This document shows positions 17,090 through 29,363 of a stretch of 64,000 bases of DNA, in pieces. A program made the position numbers and the translations under genes. The stretch lies in contig NZ_AP028065.1 in the NCBI RefSeq assembly GCF_030297135.1, forward strand, positions 1,984,001-2,048,000. Direction: 5' to 3'. The notes under the pieces were generated by a model. It was not told the DNA's origin, did not search any database, and saw only the letters and a program-made list of their open reading frames with translations. The stretch's first letter is position 1, and each line of letters starts with the position of its first letter. Source of the DNA: Pseudoalteromonas apostichopi (lineage in GTDB: Bacteria; Pseudomonadota; Gammaproteobacteria; Enterobacterales; Alteromonadaceae).

Positions 17090-17476
17090 ATGGCTAAAGC
17101 ACCAATTCGTCGTAAGAAGGTTAAAAAGCAAGTTGCTGATGGTATGGCTCACGTTCATGCTTCTTTCAACAACACTATTGTAACAATTACCGACCGTCAA
17201 GGTAATGCACTATCTTGGGCAACAGCAGGTGGTTCAGGTTTCCGTGGTTCACGTAAATCTACTCCATTCGCGGCTCAGGTTGCTGCAGAGCGTGCAGGTA
17301 CTGCTGCTCAAGAATACGGTTTAAAAAATCTAGAAGTTTTCATCAAAGGTCCAGGTCCAGGTCGTGAATCTGCTGTACGTGCTTTGAATGCTGCTGGTTA
17401 CCGTATCACCAACATCACTGACGTGACGCCAATCCCTCATAATGGTTGTCGTCCACCGAAGAAACGTCGCGTTTAA
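17090..17476 (+). CDS. rpsK: 30S ribosomal protein S11
   Basis: The 128-residue protein contains GMAHVHASFNNTIVTITDRQG and ends PHNGCRPPKKRRV, standard for S11 of the platform region. Gap to rpsM is 13 bases and GGTGGGG precedes the ATG. Confidence 0.98.
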   Translation: MAKAPIRRKKVKKQVADGMAHVHASFNNTIVTITDRQGNALSWATAGGSGFRGSRKSTPFAAQVAAERAGTAAQEYGLKNLEVFIKGPGPGRESAVRALNAAGYRITNITDVTPIPHNGCRPPKKRRV

Positions 17477-17497
17477 CAATAGGTTAGGAGAAATAAC

Positions 17498-18118
17498 ATG
17501 GCAAGATATTTGGGCCCTAAGCTCAAGCTGAGTCGTCGTGAAGGTACTGACCTGTTCCTTAAGAGCGGCGTAAGAGCTATCGACTCTAAGTGTAAACTTG
17601 AGACTGCACCTGGTCAGCACGGCGCTCGTAAAGGTCGCTTATCTGATTACGGTTTACAGCTACGTGAAAAGCAAAAAGTTCGTCGTATCTACGGTGTACT
17701 AGAAAAGCAATTCCGTAACTACTACAAAGAAGCTGCTCGCCTTAAAGGTAATACAGGTGAAAACTTGTTACAGCTTTTAGAGCAACGTTTAGACAATGTT
17801 GTATATCGCATGGGTTTTGCTAGCACACGCGCTGAAGCACGTCAGTTAGTAAGCCACAAAGCGATTTTAGTTAATGGTCGTGTAGTGAATATCCCTTCAT
17901 ACGTAATTACTCCAGAAGATACTGTTGTAATTCGTGAGAAGTCGAAAACACAAGCACGTATCATCGCTGCTCTAGAGTTGGCTGAGCAACGTGAAAAGCC
18001 GACTTGGGTTGAAGTTGACGGTAAGAAAATGGAAGGCAGCTTCAAGCGCCTACCTGAGCGTTCAGATCTGTCTGCGGACATTAACGAACAACTAATCGTC
18101 GAACTTTACTCTAAGTAA
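17498..18118 (+). CDS. rpsD: 30S ribosomal protein S4
   Basis: The 206-residue protein has the N-terminal rRNA-binding region (RYLGPKLKLSRREGTDLF) and an S4 domain (RLDNVVYRMGFASTRAEARQ). It nucleates small-subunit assembly and, in E. coli, represses its own alpha operon. No zinc Cys cluster is present. Confidence 0.98.
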   Translation: MARYLGPKLKLSRREGTDLFLKSGVRAIDSKCKLETAPGQHGARKGRLSDYGLQLREKQKVRRIYGVLEKQFRNYYKEAARLKGNTGENLLQLLEQRLDNVVYRMGFASTRAEARQLVSHKAILVNGRVVNIPSYVITPEDTVVIREKSKTQARIIAALELAEQREKPTWVEVDGKKMEGSFKRLPERSDLSADINEQLIVELYSK

Positions 18119-18142
18119 AGTTAAGAGTTAAGAGAGGATAAA

Positions 18143-19129
18143 ATGCAGGGTTCTGTTACCGAATTCCTAAAACCAAGGTTAGTCGATATCGACGCTATCA
18201 ACCCAACGCGTTCTAAAGTAGTTTTAGAGCCATTAGAGCGTGGCTTCGGTCACACTTTGGGTAATGCCTTACGCCGTATACTGTTATCATCTATGCCTGG
18301 ATGTGCAGTAACTGAAGTAGAAATCGACGGTGTATTGCATGAGTACAGCGCGAAAGAGGGCGTACAAGAAGACATCATTGAAATTCTGTTAAACCTTAAA
18401 GGTCTAGCAGTAACTTTAGAAGGCAAAGATGAAGTTTTTCTGACCCTGACTAAATCTGGTGTAGGCCCTGTGACTGCGGCTGATATTCAGCACGATGGTG
18501 ATGTAACTATCGCCAACCCAGATCACGTTATCTGTCACCTTACGACAGCTAACAGCGAGATCAGCATGCGTATTCGTGTTGAGCGCGGTCGCGGTTATGT
18601 GCCGGCATCTAGTCGTTTATCCTCTGATGACGATGAGCGTCCAATTGGTCGTCTGCTGCTTGATGCATCATTCAGCCCAGTTGAACGTATTGCGTACTCG
18701 GTTGAATCAGCCCGTGTTGAGCAACGTACAGACTTAGACAAGTTAATCATTGATATGGAAACAAACGGCACTTTAGATCCTGAAGAAGCGATCCGCCGTG
18801 CGTCTACTATCTTAGCTGAGCAATTAGATGCATTCGTAGATTTACGTGATGTAACTGAGCCAGAAGAGAAAGAAGAGAAGCCAGAATTCGATCCTATTCT
18901 ACTTCGTCCAGTTGATGATCTTGAGCTAACAGTACGTTCAGCAAACTGTTTGAAAGCCGAGCAAATTCAATATATCGGTGATTTAGTTCAGCGCACTGAA
19001 GTTGAGCTTCTTAAAACGCCTAACTTAGGTAAGAAGTCTCTAACTGAAATTAAAGACGTGCTAGCTTCACGTGGTCTTTCTCTAGGTATGCGCCTAGAAA
19101 ATTGGCCGCCTGCAAGCCTAGCTGAATAA
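18143..19129 (+). CDS. rpoA: RNA polymerase alpha subunit
   Basis: The 328-residue protein has the N-terminal dimerisation domain (LEPLERGFGHTLGNALRRILLSS) and the C-terminal domain that binds UP elements (SANCLKAEQIQYIGDLVQRTE then LGKKSLTEIKDVL). An acidic linker (EPEEKEEKPE) joins them. GAGAGG precedes the ATG. Confidence 0.98.
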   Translation: MQGSVTEFLKPRLVDIDAINPTRSKVVLEPLERGFGHTLGNALRRILLSSMPGCAVTEVEIDGVLHEYSAKEGVQEDIIEILLNLKGLAVTLEGKDEVFLTLTKSGVGPVTAADIQHDGDVTIANPDHVICHLTTANSEISMRIRVERGRGYVPASSRLSSDDDERPIGRLLLDASFSPVERIAYSVESARVEQRTDLDKLIIDMETNGTLDPEEAIRRASTILAEQLDAFVDLRDVTEPEEKEEKPEFDPILLRPVDDLELTVRSANCLKAEQIQYIGDLVQRTEVELLKTPNLGKKSLTEIKDVLASRGLSLGMRLENWPPASLAE

Positions 19130-19168
19130 TCTAAATCACTATATTAGTTTAGTTAGAAGGATAGGGTC

Positions 19169-19570
19169 ATGCGCCATCGTAAGAGTGGTCGTCAATTAAA
19201 CCGTAACAGCAGCCATCGCAAAGCGATGTTCAGCAACATGGCTGGTTCTTTGGTGAAACATGAAATCATCAAAACAACTTTGCCTAAAGCTAAAGAGTTG
19301 CGCCGTGTAATTGAACCTTTAATCACACTGGCTAAGACTGACAGTGTAGCAAACCGCCGTTTAGCGTTTGCTCGCACGCGTGATAATGAAGTAGTTGGTA
19401 AATTATTCAGCGAAATCGGTCCACGTAATACAGACCGTCCTGGTGGTTACACTCGTATTCTTAAGTGTGGCTTCCGTGCTGGTGATAATGCACCAATGGC
19501 TTATATTGAACTAGTTGGTCGCCCAGCGACAAACGAAGAAGTTCAAGAAGACGCGCAGTCTGCAGAGTAA
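19169..19570 (+). CDS. rplQ: 50S ribosomal protein L17
   Basis: The 133-residue protein starts MRHRKSGRQLNRNSSHRKAM, the invariant L17 start, and ends in an acidic tail. It is the last gene of the alpha operon and lies 39 bases after rpoA. Confidence 0.98.
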   Translation: MRHRKSGRQLNRNSSHRKAMFSNMAGSLVKHEIIKTTLPKAKELRRVIEPLITLAKTDSVANRRLAFARTRDNEVVGKLFSEIGPRNTDRPGGYTRILKCGFRAGDNAPMAYIELVGRPATNEEVQEDAQSAE

Positions 19571-19583
19571 GTCGTAAAGACAC

Positions 19584-19612
19584 CAAAAAGCCGAGCTTAT
19601 GCTCGGCTTTTT
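19584..19612 (+). terminator. rho-independent terminator of the alpha operon
   Basis: AAAGCCGAGC and GCTCGGCTTT pair around a 4-base loop and run into TTTTTA. It lies 14 bases after rplQ. Confidence 0.92.
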
Positions 19613-19680
19613 ACTTTCTGAAATTCATTTCTAATAAAATAACTCTATCAATCCACAATCATCACCATACCATCTTGAAG

Positions 19681-19719
19681 CAACTAGCAACTAGCAACTA
19701 GCAACTAGCAACTAGCAAC
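19681..19719. repeat. heptamer tandem repeat (CAACTAG)n
   Basis: Five perfect copies of CAACTAG and a partial sixth lie between the rplQ terminator and the rrnA promoter. Apart from these, I see nothing in 19613-19857. Confidence 0.95.
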
Positions 19720-19857
19720 AAAGATCACATGTAAAGATCATTACGTTTCTCTTTATTAAGTGAGCCCATCTTTATACAAACTCAAATAAGTTTTTTACTT
19801 CTTATATTGTTTAAATAACTCAAATACTGCTAATTTAGTGTGGTTTTTGCACGTTTC

Positions 19858-19872
19858 GTTCGTATTTTGCGC
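19858..19872 (+). promoter_or_regulatory. Fis-like site upstream of rrnA P1
   Basis: GTTCGTATTTTGCGC matches the 15-base degenerate Fis pattern G-N2-Y-R-N2-W-N2-Y-R-N2-C at every fixed position. The match lies in an inverted repeat GTTCG...CGAAC. Its centre is about 79 bases before the predicted P1 start. Confidence 0.5.
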
Positions 19873-19909
19873 GAACAGTCATTTTTTTAATAAAAACTGC
19901 AAAAAACAG

Positions 19910-19937
19910 TTGATCTGAATTCGGATCTCCCTATAAT
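19910..19937 (+). promoter_or_regulatory. rrnA P1 promoter
   Basis: TTGATC and TATAAT are 16 bases apart, the short spacing of rRNA P1 promoters. An A/T-rich UP-like region (19881-19909) lies upstream and GCGC follows the -10, a stringent-type discriminator. The same -35, spacer end and -10 recur at rrnB. Confidence 0.9.
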
Positions 19938-20044
19938 GCGCATCCACCGACACGGCGGACTGCTTACAAAAAAGCAAAACGACGAGTTGGTTGAGTCAAG
20001 TAAAACTGAGTTTTGAAAAAATAAACTTTTCTCAAAATTAAGTG

Positions 20045-20072
20045 TTGACAAAAATAACGGCTTGCGTAGAAT
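20045..20072 (+). promoter_or_regulatory. rrnA P2 promoter
   Basis: TTGACA and TAGAAT are 16 bases apart, about 135 bases after P1, the usual tandem arrangement of gammaproteobacterial rrn promoters. Confidence 0.8.
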
Positions 20073-20105
20073 GCACAGCCCTTGAGACGCGAAAGTATCT
20101 CAAAC

Positions 20106-20327
20106 GTTCTTTAACAATATAAAGCAATCATCTGTGTGGGCACTCGTACAGATTGAGTTCTAACAGCAGATTCTAGTTCGCTAGATGACGCAAACAAATT
20201 TAGAGTCTCAATTGAACTGAGTGACCAACGGAAACAAGTTTACTTGTTTCAGCACAGTCAATTCGATATCGAAAGATATCAAAATTCAGAATTCATTGAG
20301 CATGTCCTTCGGGACAGAAAAAACTTT
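20106..20327 (+). other. rrnA leader: boxA and 16S processing stem
   Basis: GTTCTTTAACA at 20106-20116 resembles boxA of the ribosomal antitermination system. Bases 20125-20144 can pair with 21894-21913 (20 positions, one G-U), forming the long stem from which RNase III normally releases pre-16S. The leader is the same in rrnB. Confidence 0.75.
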
Positions 20328-21868
<1,541 letters not shown>

Positions 21869-22145
21869 TACGATTTAGAACTTATTTGTTCGTAGTGTCC
21901 ACACAGATGATTGTTAGTTAGCTAAACCACTTGGTTTAACTAATTAATATGCTCTTTAAAAATTTGGAAAGCTGATATTAAAATTCTTATAGATATTCGT
22001 ATCTATAAAGAGTTTTCAAAAGTAAAAATATGCCATTAATCGAAAGATTAATTGGTATCTACTTTAGTATTCTCATCATTATTTGATGAATTAACTTCTG
22101 GCGAAGTTAACAGCTGTCACTAACAAAGACCCGTTTGGGTTGTAT
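21869..22145 (+). other. 16S-23S spacer of operon A, without tRNA genes
   Basis: The spacer is 277 bases. It shares both ends with operon B, including a boxA-like TGCTCTTTAAA at 21950. Where operon B carries two tRNA genes, A has a short segment (about 21916-21949) able to fold as TAAACC...GGTTTA. Its 3' part pairs with sequence after 23S (AACTTCTG with CAGAAGTT, CTGTCA with TGACAG) to form the 23S processing stem. Confidence 0.9.
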
Positions 22146-25028
<2,883 letters not shown>

Positions 25029-25150
25029 ACAACGCCAAACGCGTTTTATGACAGCGTAACAGACAGAAGTTAAGAAACTAAAGTAGACATTTACTTGATA
25101 TCAGAATTCCGAATTTTAGTTGATTGCCAAGGCGATTAACGACCCAAATT

Positions 25151-25268
25151 TGCTTGGTGACAATAGCGTTTTGGACCCACCTGACCCCATGCCGAACTCA
25201 GTAGTGAAACGAAACAGCGCCGATGATAGTGTGGCATTTGCCATGTGAAAGTAGGACATTGCCAGGCT
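25151..25268 (+). rRNA. rrfA: 5S ribosomal RNA (operon A)
   Basis: The gene is about 118 bases. TGCTTGG at the 5' end pairs with CCAGGC at the 3' end, and the centre has CCACCTGACCCCATGCCGAA, the conserved 5S loop region. It lies 122 bases after 23S. Confidence 0.96.
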
Positions 25269-25279
25269 CCAAATTAAAG

Positions 25280-25310
25280 AAAGCCCGATTCGAAAGAGTC
25301 GGGCTTTTTT
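25280..25310 (+). terminator. rrnA terminator
   Basis: AAAGCCCGA and TCGGGCTTT pair, then a T-run of six follows, 11 bases after 5S. The same hairpin ends operon B. Confidence 0.93.
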
Positions 25311-25384
25311 GCGTCTGGAGATGTCAGCTTTCAGCTGAAATGTGGGGTTGTCCTGTACAGAGACTCCCTCAGCAACAAAACCCT

Positions 25385-25760
25385 GTAGGAGGCACGTCAG
25401 TGCCGAGTTCAGCCCATAACCAACACATTCATGGCTAAAGCCATTCCTATGTGTTGCGTATCTCAGGTGCCAGACATTAGATGGCAGTTGATCTACAGGA
25501 TTGTTTGGTACTTCAGAGTGTTCCTCAGCAACAAAACGAGTAGGAGGCACGTCAGGGTCGAATCTAGGCCATAACCAACACATTCATGGCTAAAGCCATG
25601 CCTACGTGATGCGTATCTCAGATGCCAGACATTAGATGGCAGTTGATCTACAGGATTGTTTGGTACTTCAGAGTGTTCCTCAGCAACAAAACGAGTAGGA
25701 GGCACGTCAGTGCCGAATCTAGGCCATAAGCAATATATTCATGGCTAAAGCCATTCCTAC
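25385..25760. repeat. tandem array of three REP-pair (BIME-like) elements after rrnA
   Basis: Three 66-bp elements at 25385-25450, 25540-25605 and 25695-25760 lie in a 155-bp repeating unit. Each runs from GTAGGA to TCCTAC, with an inner hairpin GGCAC-GTCA-GTGCC and a second hairpin ATGGCTAAAGCCAT. The terminal GTAG next to a hairpin is the REP signature of elements moved by RAYT (TnpA_REP) enzymes. In copy 2 the first hairpin is broken (GTCAGGGTC); copy 1 ends CCTAT. No transposase gene is near. The rest of the gap 25311-26057 shows only a TCAGCTTTCAGC motif and the terminator at 25845. Confidence 0.88.
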
Positions 25761-25844
25761 AACGACACTTTCCCTAGAGCCTATATGGCTTATCCTAACT
25801 CGCTAACTTTACTCTCACAATTCGCTAACTCATAACCCAAAAAC

Positions 25845-25873
25845 AAAAACGCCAGCATATAGCTGGCGTTTTT
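25845..25873. terminator. bidirectional terminator between rrnA and pckA
   Basis: AAAAACGCCAGC and GCTGGCGTTTTT pair around a 5-base loop, with T-runs on both strands. For pckA it lies about 185 bases after the stop; no gene is read in that stretch. Confidence 0.85.
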
Positions 25874-26057
25874 AATCTGAAGGTAAGCTTGGTATCAGAC
25901 CAATCCGCAATAATACTTAATCATTTTGAGGGATTAAACCTGTCGCTATCTGCGTTAAAAATTTCTGATTTAGAACAACTAAATAACGAAATTTTTGCCT
26001 TGCTATCAACGAGGTTTTATTGCCTCAAAATAGATCACTTAATTAAGCGAATTGGTA

Positions 26058-27596
26058 TTAAGCTTTTGGACCTGCTGATTTGATTGCTTCTGAAACATCG
26101 TATTTTGCAAAGTTTTCAGTGAAGTCAGATGCTAGTTTGTTTGCGTATTCTGCGTACTTCTCTTTATCTTCCCATGTGTTGATTGGGTTAAGAAGCTTAC
26201 TGTCTACACCAGGAACTGAAACTGGTACATCTAGGTTTAGAACATCGATGTGTTGAGTTTCAACATCAGCTAGTTTACCTGATACGATTGCATCAACTAC
26301 AGCACGTGTAGTTGGGATATCGAAACGTTGACCAGTACCGTAAGGGCCACCTGTCCAACCTGTGTTAACTAGGTAAACTTTAGCGCCGAATTCACGTACA
26401 CGCTTCATTAGAAGCTCTGCATAAACGCCTGCAGGGCGTGGGAAGAATGGAGCACCGAAACATGTTGAGAATGTAGACTCTATGTCGCTTGTTGAACCGA
26501 TTTCAGTTGAACCTACTTTTGCAGTGTAACCGCTTAGGAAGTGGTAAGCTGCAGCTTCTTCAGTTAGTACTGAAACTGGTGGTAATACACCGCTCACGTC
26601 ACAAGTTAAGAATACAACCGCTTTTGGCTCGCCAGCACGGTTTTCTACTTTACGTTTTTCAACGTGCTCTAGAGGGTAAGCTGCGCGGCTATTTTGTGTA
26701 AGGCTTGTATCATGGAAATCTGGTACACGGTTTTCGTCAAGTACAACGTTTTCTAAGATTGTACCGAAGCGAATTGCATTCCAAATAACAGGTTCATTCT
26801 TTTGCGATAGGTCGATACATTTAGCGTAACAACCACCTTCGATATTAAATACGCTACCAGGTGCCCAACCGTGTTCGTCATCACCGATAAGGAAACGAGT
26901 AGGATCCGCAGATAATGTTGTTTTACCTGTTCCAGATAGACCGAAGAATAAAGCTGTGTCGCCTGCCTCACCTACGTTTGCAGAGCAGTGCATTGGTAAT
27001 ACACCTTTTGCAGGAAGTAGGAAGTTTTGTACAGAGAACATTGATTTTTTCATTTCGCCTGCGTAGCGCATACCAGCTAGTAGTACTTTACGTTGTGCGA
27101 AGTTGATGATTACAGTGCCATCACTGTTTGTGCCATCACGCTCTGGGTCACATACAAATGAAGGTACGTTCATTACCTGCCATTCTGGGAAGTCGGCAGT
27201 ATTGTATGTTTGTGGTTCGATAAACATGTTTTTGGCAAAAATATGATGCCATGCAGTTTCTGTTGTAACTACAACTGGTAAATAGTGCTCAGGATCAGCG
27301 CCAACTTCTAGGTGAGAGATGAAGTGGTCTTTGCTTTTCACGTGTTCTTCTACACGTGCCCATAACGCATCAAACTTGTCTGCATCGAATGGGCGGTTTA
27401 CGTTGCCCCATTGGATTTCGTTTTCAGTGCTTGGCTCTTGAACAATAAAACGATCTTTTGGAGAGCGGCCAGTGCGTACACCGGTTTTAGCAACAAAAGC
27501 ACCATTAGCGGCTAAAGTCCCTTCGCCACGACGAATAGCGTGTTCGACAAGTTCAGCTGCTGTAAGATCAACAAAACTAGTAGCGTTTGCAGTCAT
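26058..27596 (-). CDS. pckA: phosphoenolpyruvate carboxykinase (ATP)
   Basis: The 512-residue cytoplasmic enzyme decarboxylates oxaloacetate to PEP with ATP, the first step of gluconeogenesis. It has the oxaloacetate-binding RTGRSPKDRF (41-50), the kinase P-loop GLSGTGKTT (219-227) and the second metal region FLIGDDEHGW. It is shorter than the E. coli enzyme (540) mainly at the N-terminus. AGGTATAAAC precedes the ATG. A pair of palindromic operators lies about 155-200 bases upstream, suggesting control by a sugar-responsive regulator (inference). Confidence 0.97.
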   Translation of the reverse strand: MTANATSFVDLTAAELVEHAIRRGEGTLAANGAFVAKTGVRTGRSPKDRFIVQEPSTENEIQWGNVNRPFDADKFDALWARVEEHVKSKDHFISHLEVGADPEHYLPVVVTTETAWHHIFAKNMFIEPQTYNTADFPEWQVMNVPSFVCDPERDGTNSDGTVIINFAQRKVLLAGMRYAGEMKKSMFSVQNFLLPAKGVLPMHCSANVGEAGDTALFFGLSGTGKTTLSADPTRFLIGDDEHGWAPGSVFNIEGGCYAKCIDLSQKNEPVIWNAIRFGTILENVVLDENRVPDFHDTSLTQNSRAAYPLEHVEKRKVENRAGEPKAVVFLTCDVSGVLPPVSVLTEEAAAYHFLSGYTAKVGSTEIGSTSDIESTFSTCFGAPFFPRPAGVYAELLMKRVREFGAKVYLVNTGWTGGPYGTGQRFDIPTTRAVVDAIVSGKLADVETQHIDVLNLDVPVSVPGVDSKLLNPINTWEDKEKYAEYANKLASDFTENFAKYDVSEAIKSAGPKA

Positions 27597-27750
27597 GTTT
27601 ATACCTAAATTGTGAGAGATTGAACGGGATAGCTCTGGGGTTCTTAGTTTTCCCTTTTGCTAAAAGAATAGTAACAGAAGGATTAGGGATATTCGAGTGT
27701 CTGAAGGGCCTAAAAAGGCATATATTTGGCAAAAAACATGAATAATTTCA

Positions 27751-27798
27751 ATGATACCGGTGTCATAAAATGGCGCTTTTTCATGACACCGGTATCAT
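27751..27798. promoter_or_regulatory. paired palindromic operators upstream of pckA
   Basis: ATGATACCGGTGTCAT (27751-27766) and ATGACACCGGTATCAT (27783-27798) are exact reverse complements 16 bases apart. Each is itself a near-perfect palindrome of TGAYACCGGTRTCA form with a central CG, like LacI/GalR-family operators. The centres are 32 bases apart, about three helical turns. On the minus strand a TTGAAA follows directly and could be a -35 for pckA. Confidence 0.7.
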
Positions 27799-27812
27799 TA
27801 TTTTTGATAATT

Positions 27813-27850
27813 TTTTTTAATAAAAAAGCCGCATCGAATGCGGCTTTAAT
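27813..27850 (-). terminator. terminator of the hslR-hslO unit
   Basis: On the minus strand AAAGCCGCATTCGATGCGGC forms a stem-loop followed by TTTTTTATTAAAAAAAA, 26 bases after the hslO stop. Confidence 0.88.
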
Positions 27851-27875
27851 ACAATAATATTTTTAATTGGGTGTA

Positions 27876-28730
27876 TCAGTTAAAAATAGCTTTAATATCC
27901 TGTTCGTTAAAAATGTAATCTTTTAAGCAGTAATGGCAGCTAATTTTTACTTCGCCGTTTGCTTTTACATCGGCAAGTAACTCTTCTTGACCTACATTCA
28001 CTAACGCAGCAATTGTTTTATCTCTGCTACAGCCACAACGGAAACTAATAGATTGTGGCTCGAATAATTGAGGGTTATCTTCGTGGTAAAGTCTGGTTAA
28101 AACTGTATTTGCATCTAAACCCAGTAACTCTTCATCTTTAATAGTGTTGCTGATAGCTTCAAGATGAGTGAAGTCTTCAACAGATTTTTCCTTATTCACA
28201 GGTAATACTTGTAAGAATAAGCCAGCTGCTTTTGCTGTGTCTGCTGTTACTTCAGTTGCAAACCAAAGACGTGTTTTTAACTGTTCTGATTGCTCAAAAT
28301 AGTTCTCTAGGCATTTATCTAAGCTATCGTGCTCTAAAGGTACAATACCTTGGTATCGCTCACCTTTAGTAGGCGTAATTGTAATAACCATATAGCCATT
28401 ACCAATTAAGTCTTTTATTGTGCTTCCTGTCACTTCACCTTGTAGACGTGCTATGCCTCGCATGTTTTGTTTATCGTCACCATTAATTACCGCATATTTA
28501 ACAGGGCCATCGCCTTGTAGTTGAACGGCAATTTCACCTTCAAACTTTAAAGTAGCTGTTAATAAGCAGGTAGCAACAAGTAATTCACCTAATAAGGTTT
28601 GCACAGGTGCTGGGTAATTATGGTTTGCGATCATCTCTTGATAAGTGTTTTCAATTTGTACGAGTTCGCCACGTACATCGAGCTGATCAAATATATAACG
28701 ATGAAGTAAATCTTGTTGCATGAGTTGCAT
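27876..28730 (-). CDS. hslO: redox-regulated chaperone Hsp33
   Basis: The 284-residue holdase chaperone is activated by oxidation. The C-terminal zinc switch is complete: C232-G-C234 and C265-x2-C268 in FRCGCSRDK and ISCHYCLK. The N-terminal folded domain begins QQDLLHRYIFDQLDVRGE. A second in-frame ATG three codons in (28721) is equally possible. The gene follows hslR by 3 bases, as in enteric bacteria where both are heat-shock genes. Confidence 0.96.
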   Translation of the reverse strand: MQLMQQDLLHRYIFDQLDVRGELVQIENTYQEMIANHNYPAPVQTLLGELLVATCLLTATLKFEGEIAVQLQGDGPVKYAVINGDDKQNMRGIARLQGEVTGSTIKDLIGNGYMVITITPTKGERYQGIVPLEHDSLDKCLENYFEQSEQLKTRLWFATEVTADTAKAAGLFLQVLPVNKEKSVEDFTHLEAISNTIKDEELLGLDANTVLTRLYHEDNPQLFEPQSISFRCGCSRDKTIAALVNVGQEELLADVKANGEVKISCHYCLKDYIFNEQDIKAIFN

Positions 28731-28733
28731 TAC

Positions 28734-29153
28734 CTAACTTGATTTCATTTTTAACAGTTCACGTCTTTGCTTTTTATCTGGTTTACGATCAGGATGTGGA
28801 GCAAAGAAGCTGTTGTTCTTACGGGCGATAGCATTTGCTTCGCGTTTCTCAATACTAGCTTGAGTTTCTTGATATAAGGTTTGTGCAATGGGGGCACCTT
28901 GACGTTTTTCAAGGATCTTTTCAATTGTCACGACCTTTTCGTCTACCCCTTGTAGCAGTTTAACTACAGCACCGACTTCAACAATTTTGCTGGGCTTGGT
29001 ACGTTGTCCATTATAATGTACTTTGCCACCTTGCACCATGTCTCGTGCGATTGAGCGGGTTTTATAAAAACGTGCAGCCCATAACCACTTATCAAGGCGT
29101 ACGTTTAATTCATCTTGCTTGTCTTGCGACTTATGAGTGTTACCTTTTGACAC
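28734..29153 (-). CDS. hslR: ribosome-associated heat shock protein Hsp15
   Basis: The 139-residue protein has an S4 RNA-binding domain: VRLDKWLWAARFYKTRSIARDMVQGGKVHYNG. Hsp15 binds stalled 50S subunits carrying nascent chains. The end is basic (PDRKPDKKQRRELLKMK). I chose the GTG at 29153, which gives MSKGNTHKSQDKQ and near-normal length; an upstream in-frame TTG at 29189 has no good ribosome site. Confidence 0.93.
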   Translation of the reverse strand: MSKGNTHKSQDKQDELNVRLDKWLWAARFYKTRSIARDMVQGGKVHYNGQRTKPSKIVEVGAVVKLLQGVDEKVVTIEKILEKRQGAPIAQTLYQETQASIEKREANAIARKNNSFFAPHPDRKPDKKQRRELLKMKSS

Positions 29154-29363
29154 AATTGTGCTCTTTGAAAGCTGCTTATATATAGGCAAAATTTACCATG
29201 AAACTTAATCACAAATAAACAGTCGTAGTAATTCCTTGCAGCCCACTGTTCGTCGAATTTACCTTGTTTACAAAGTTTAATATAAGCGCGCTTGTTGAAT
29301 GAAAAATGAAAAGGTACTATAGGCCAGCTATCAAGCAGTAAATTAAAATAAGAAATAGAGTTT

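Noticed and set aside
25116..25705. Two minus-strand frames with shared VPPTRFVAEEHSEVPNN-type sequence downstream of rrnA, and one at 56148-56381
   Set aside because: The similarity comes from the 155-bp REP units; the frames are by-products of the repeat, not a protein family.
25385..25760. Regularly spaced repeats suggesting a CRISPR array
   Set aside because: The 89-bp segments between the 66-bp elements are also repeated and there are no cas genes, so this is a tandem duplication of REP pairs.
25889..26083. Plus-strand frame of 64 codons overlapping the end of pckA
   Set aside because: No clear ribosome site, begins near a terminator and overlaps a real gene; more likely 3' untranslated sequence.
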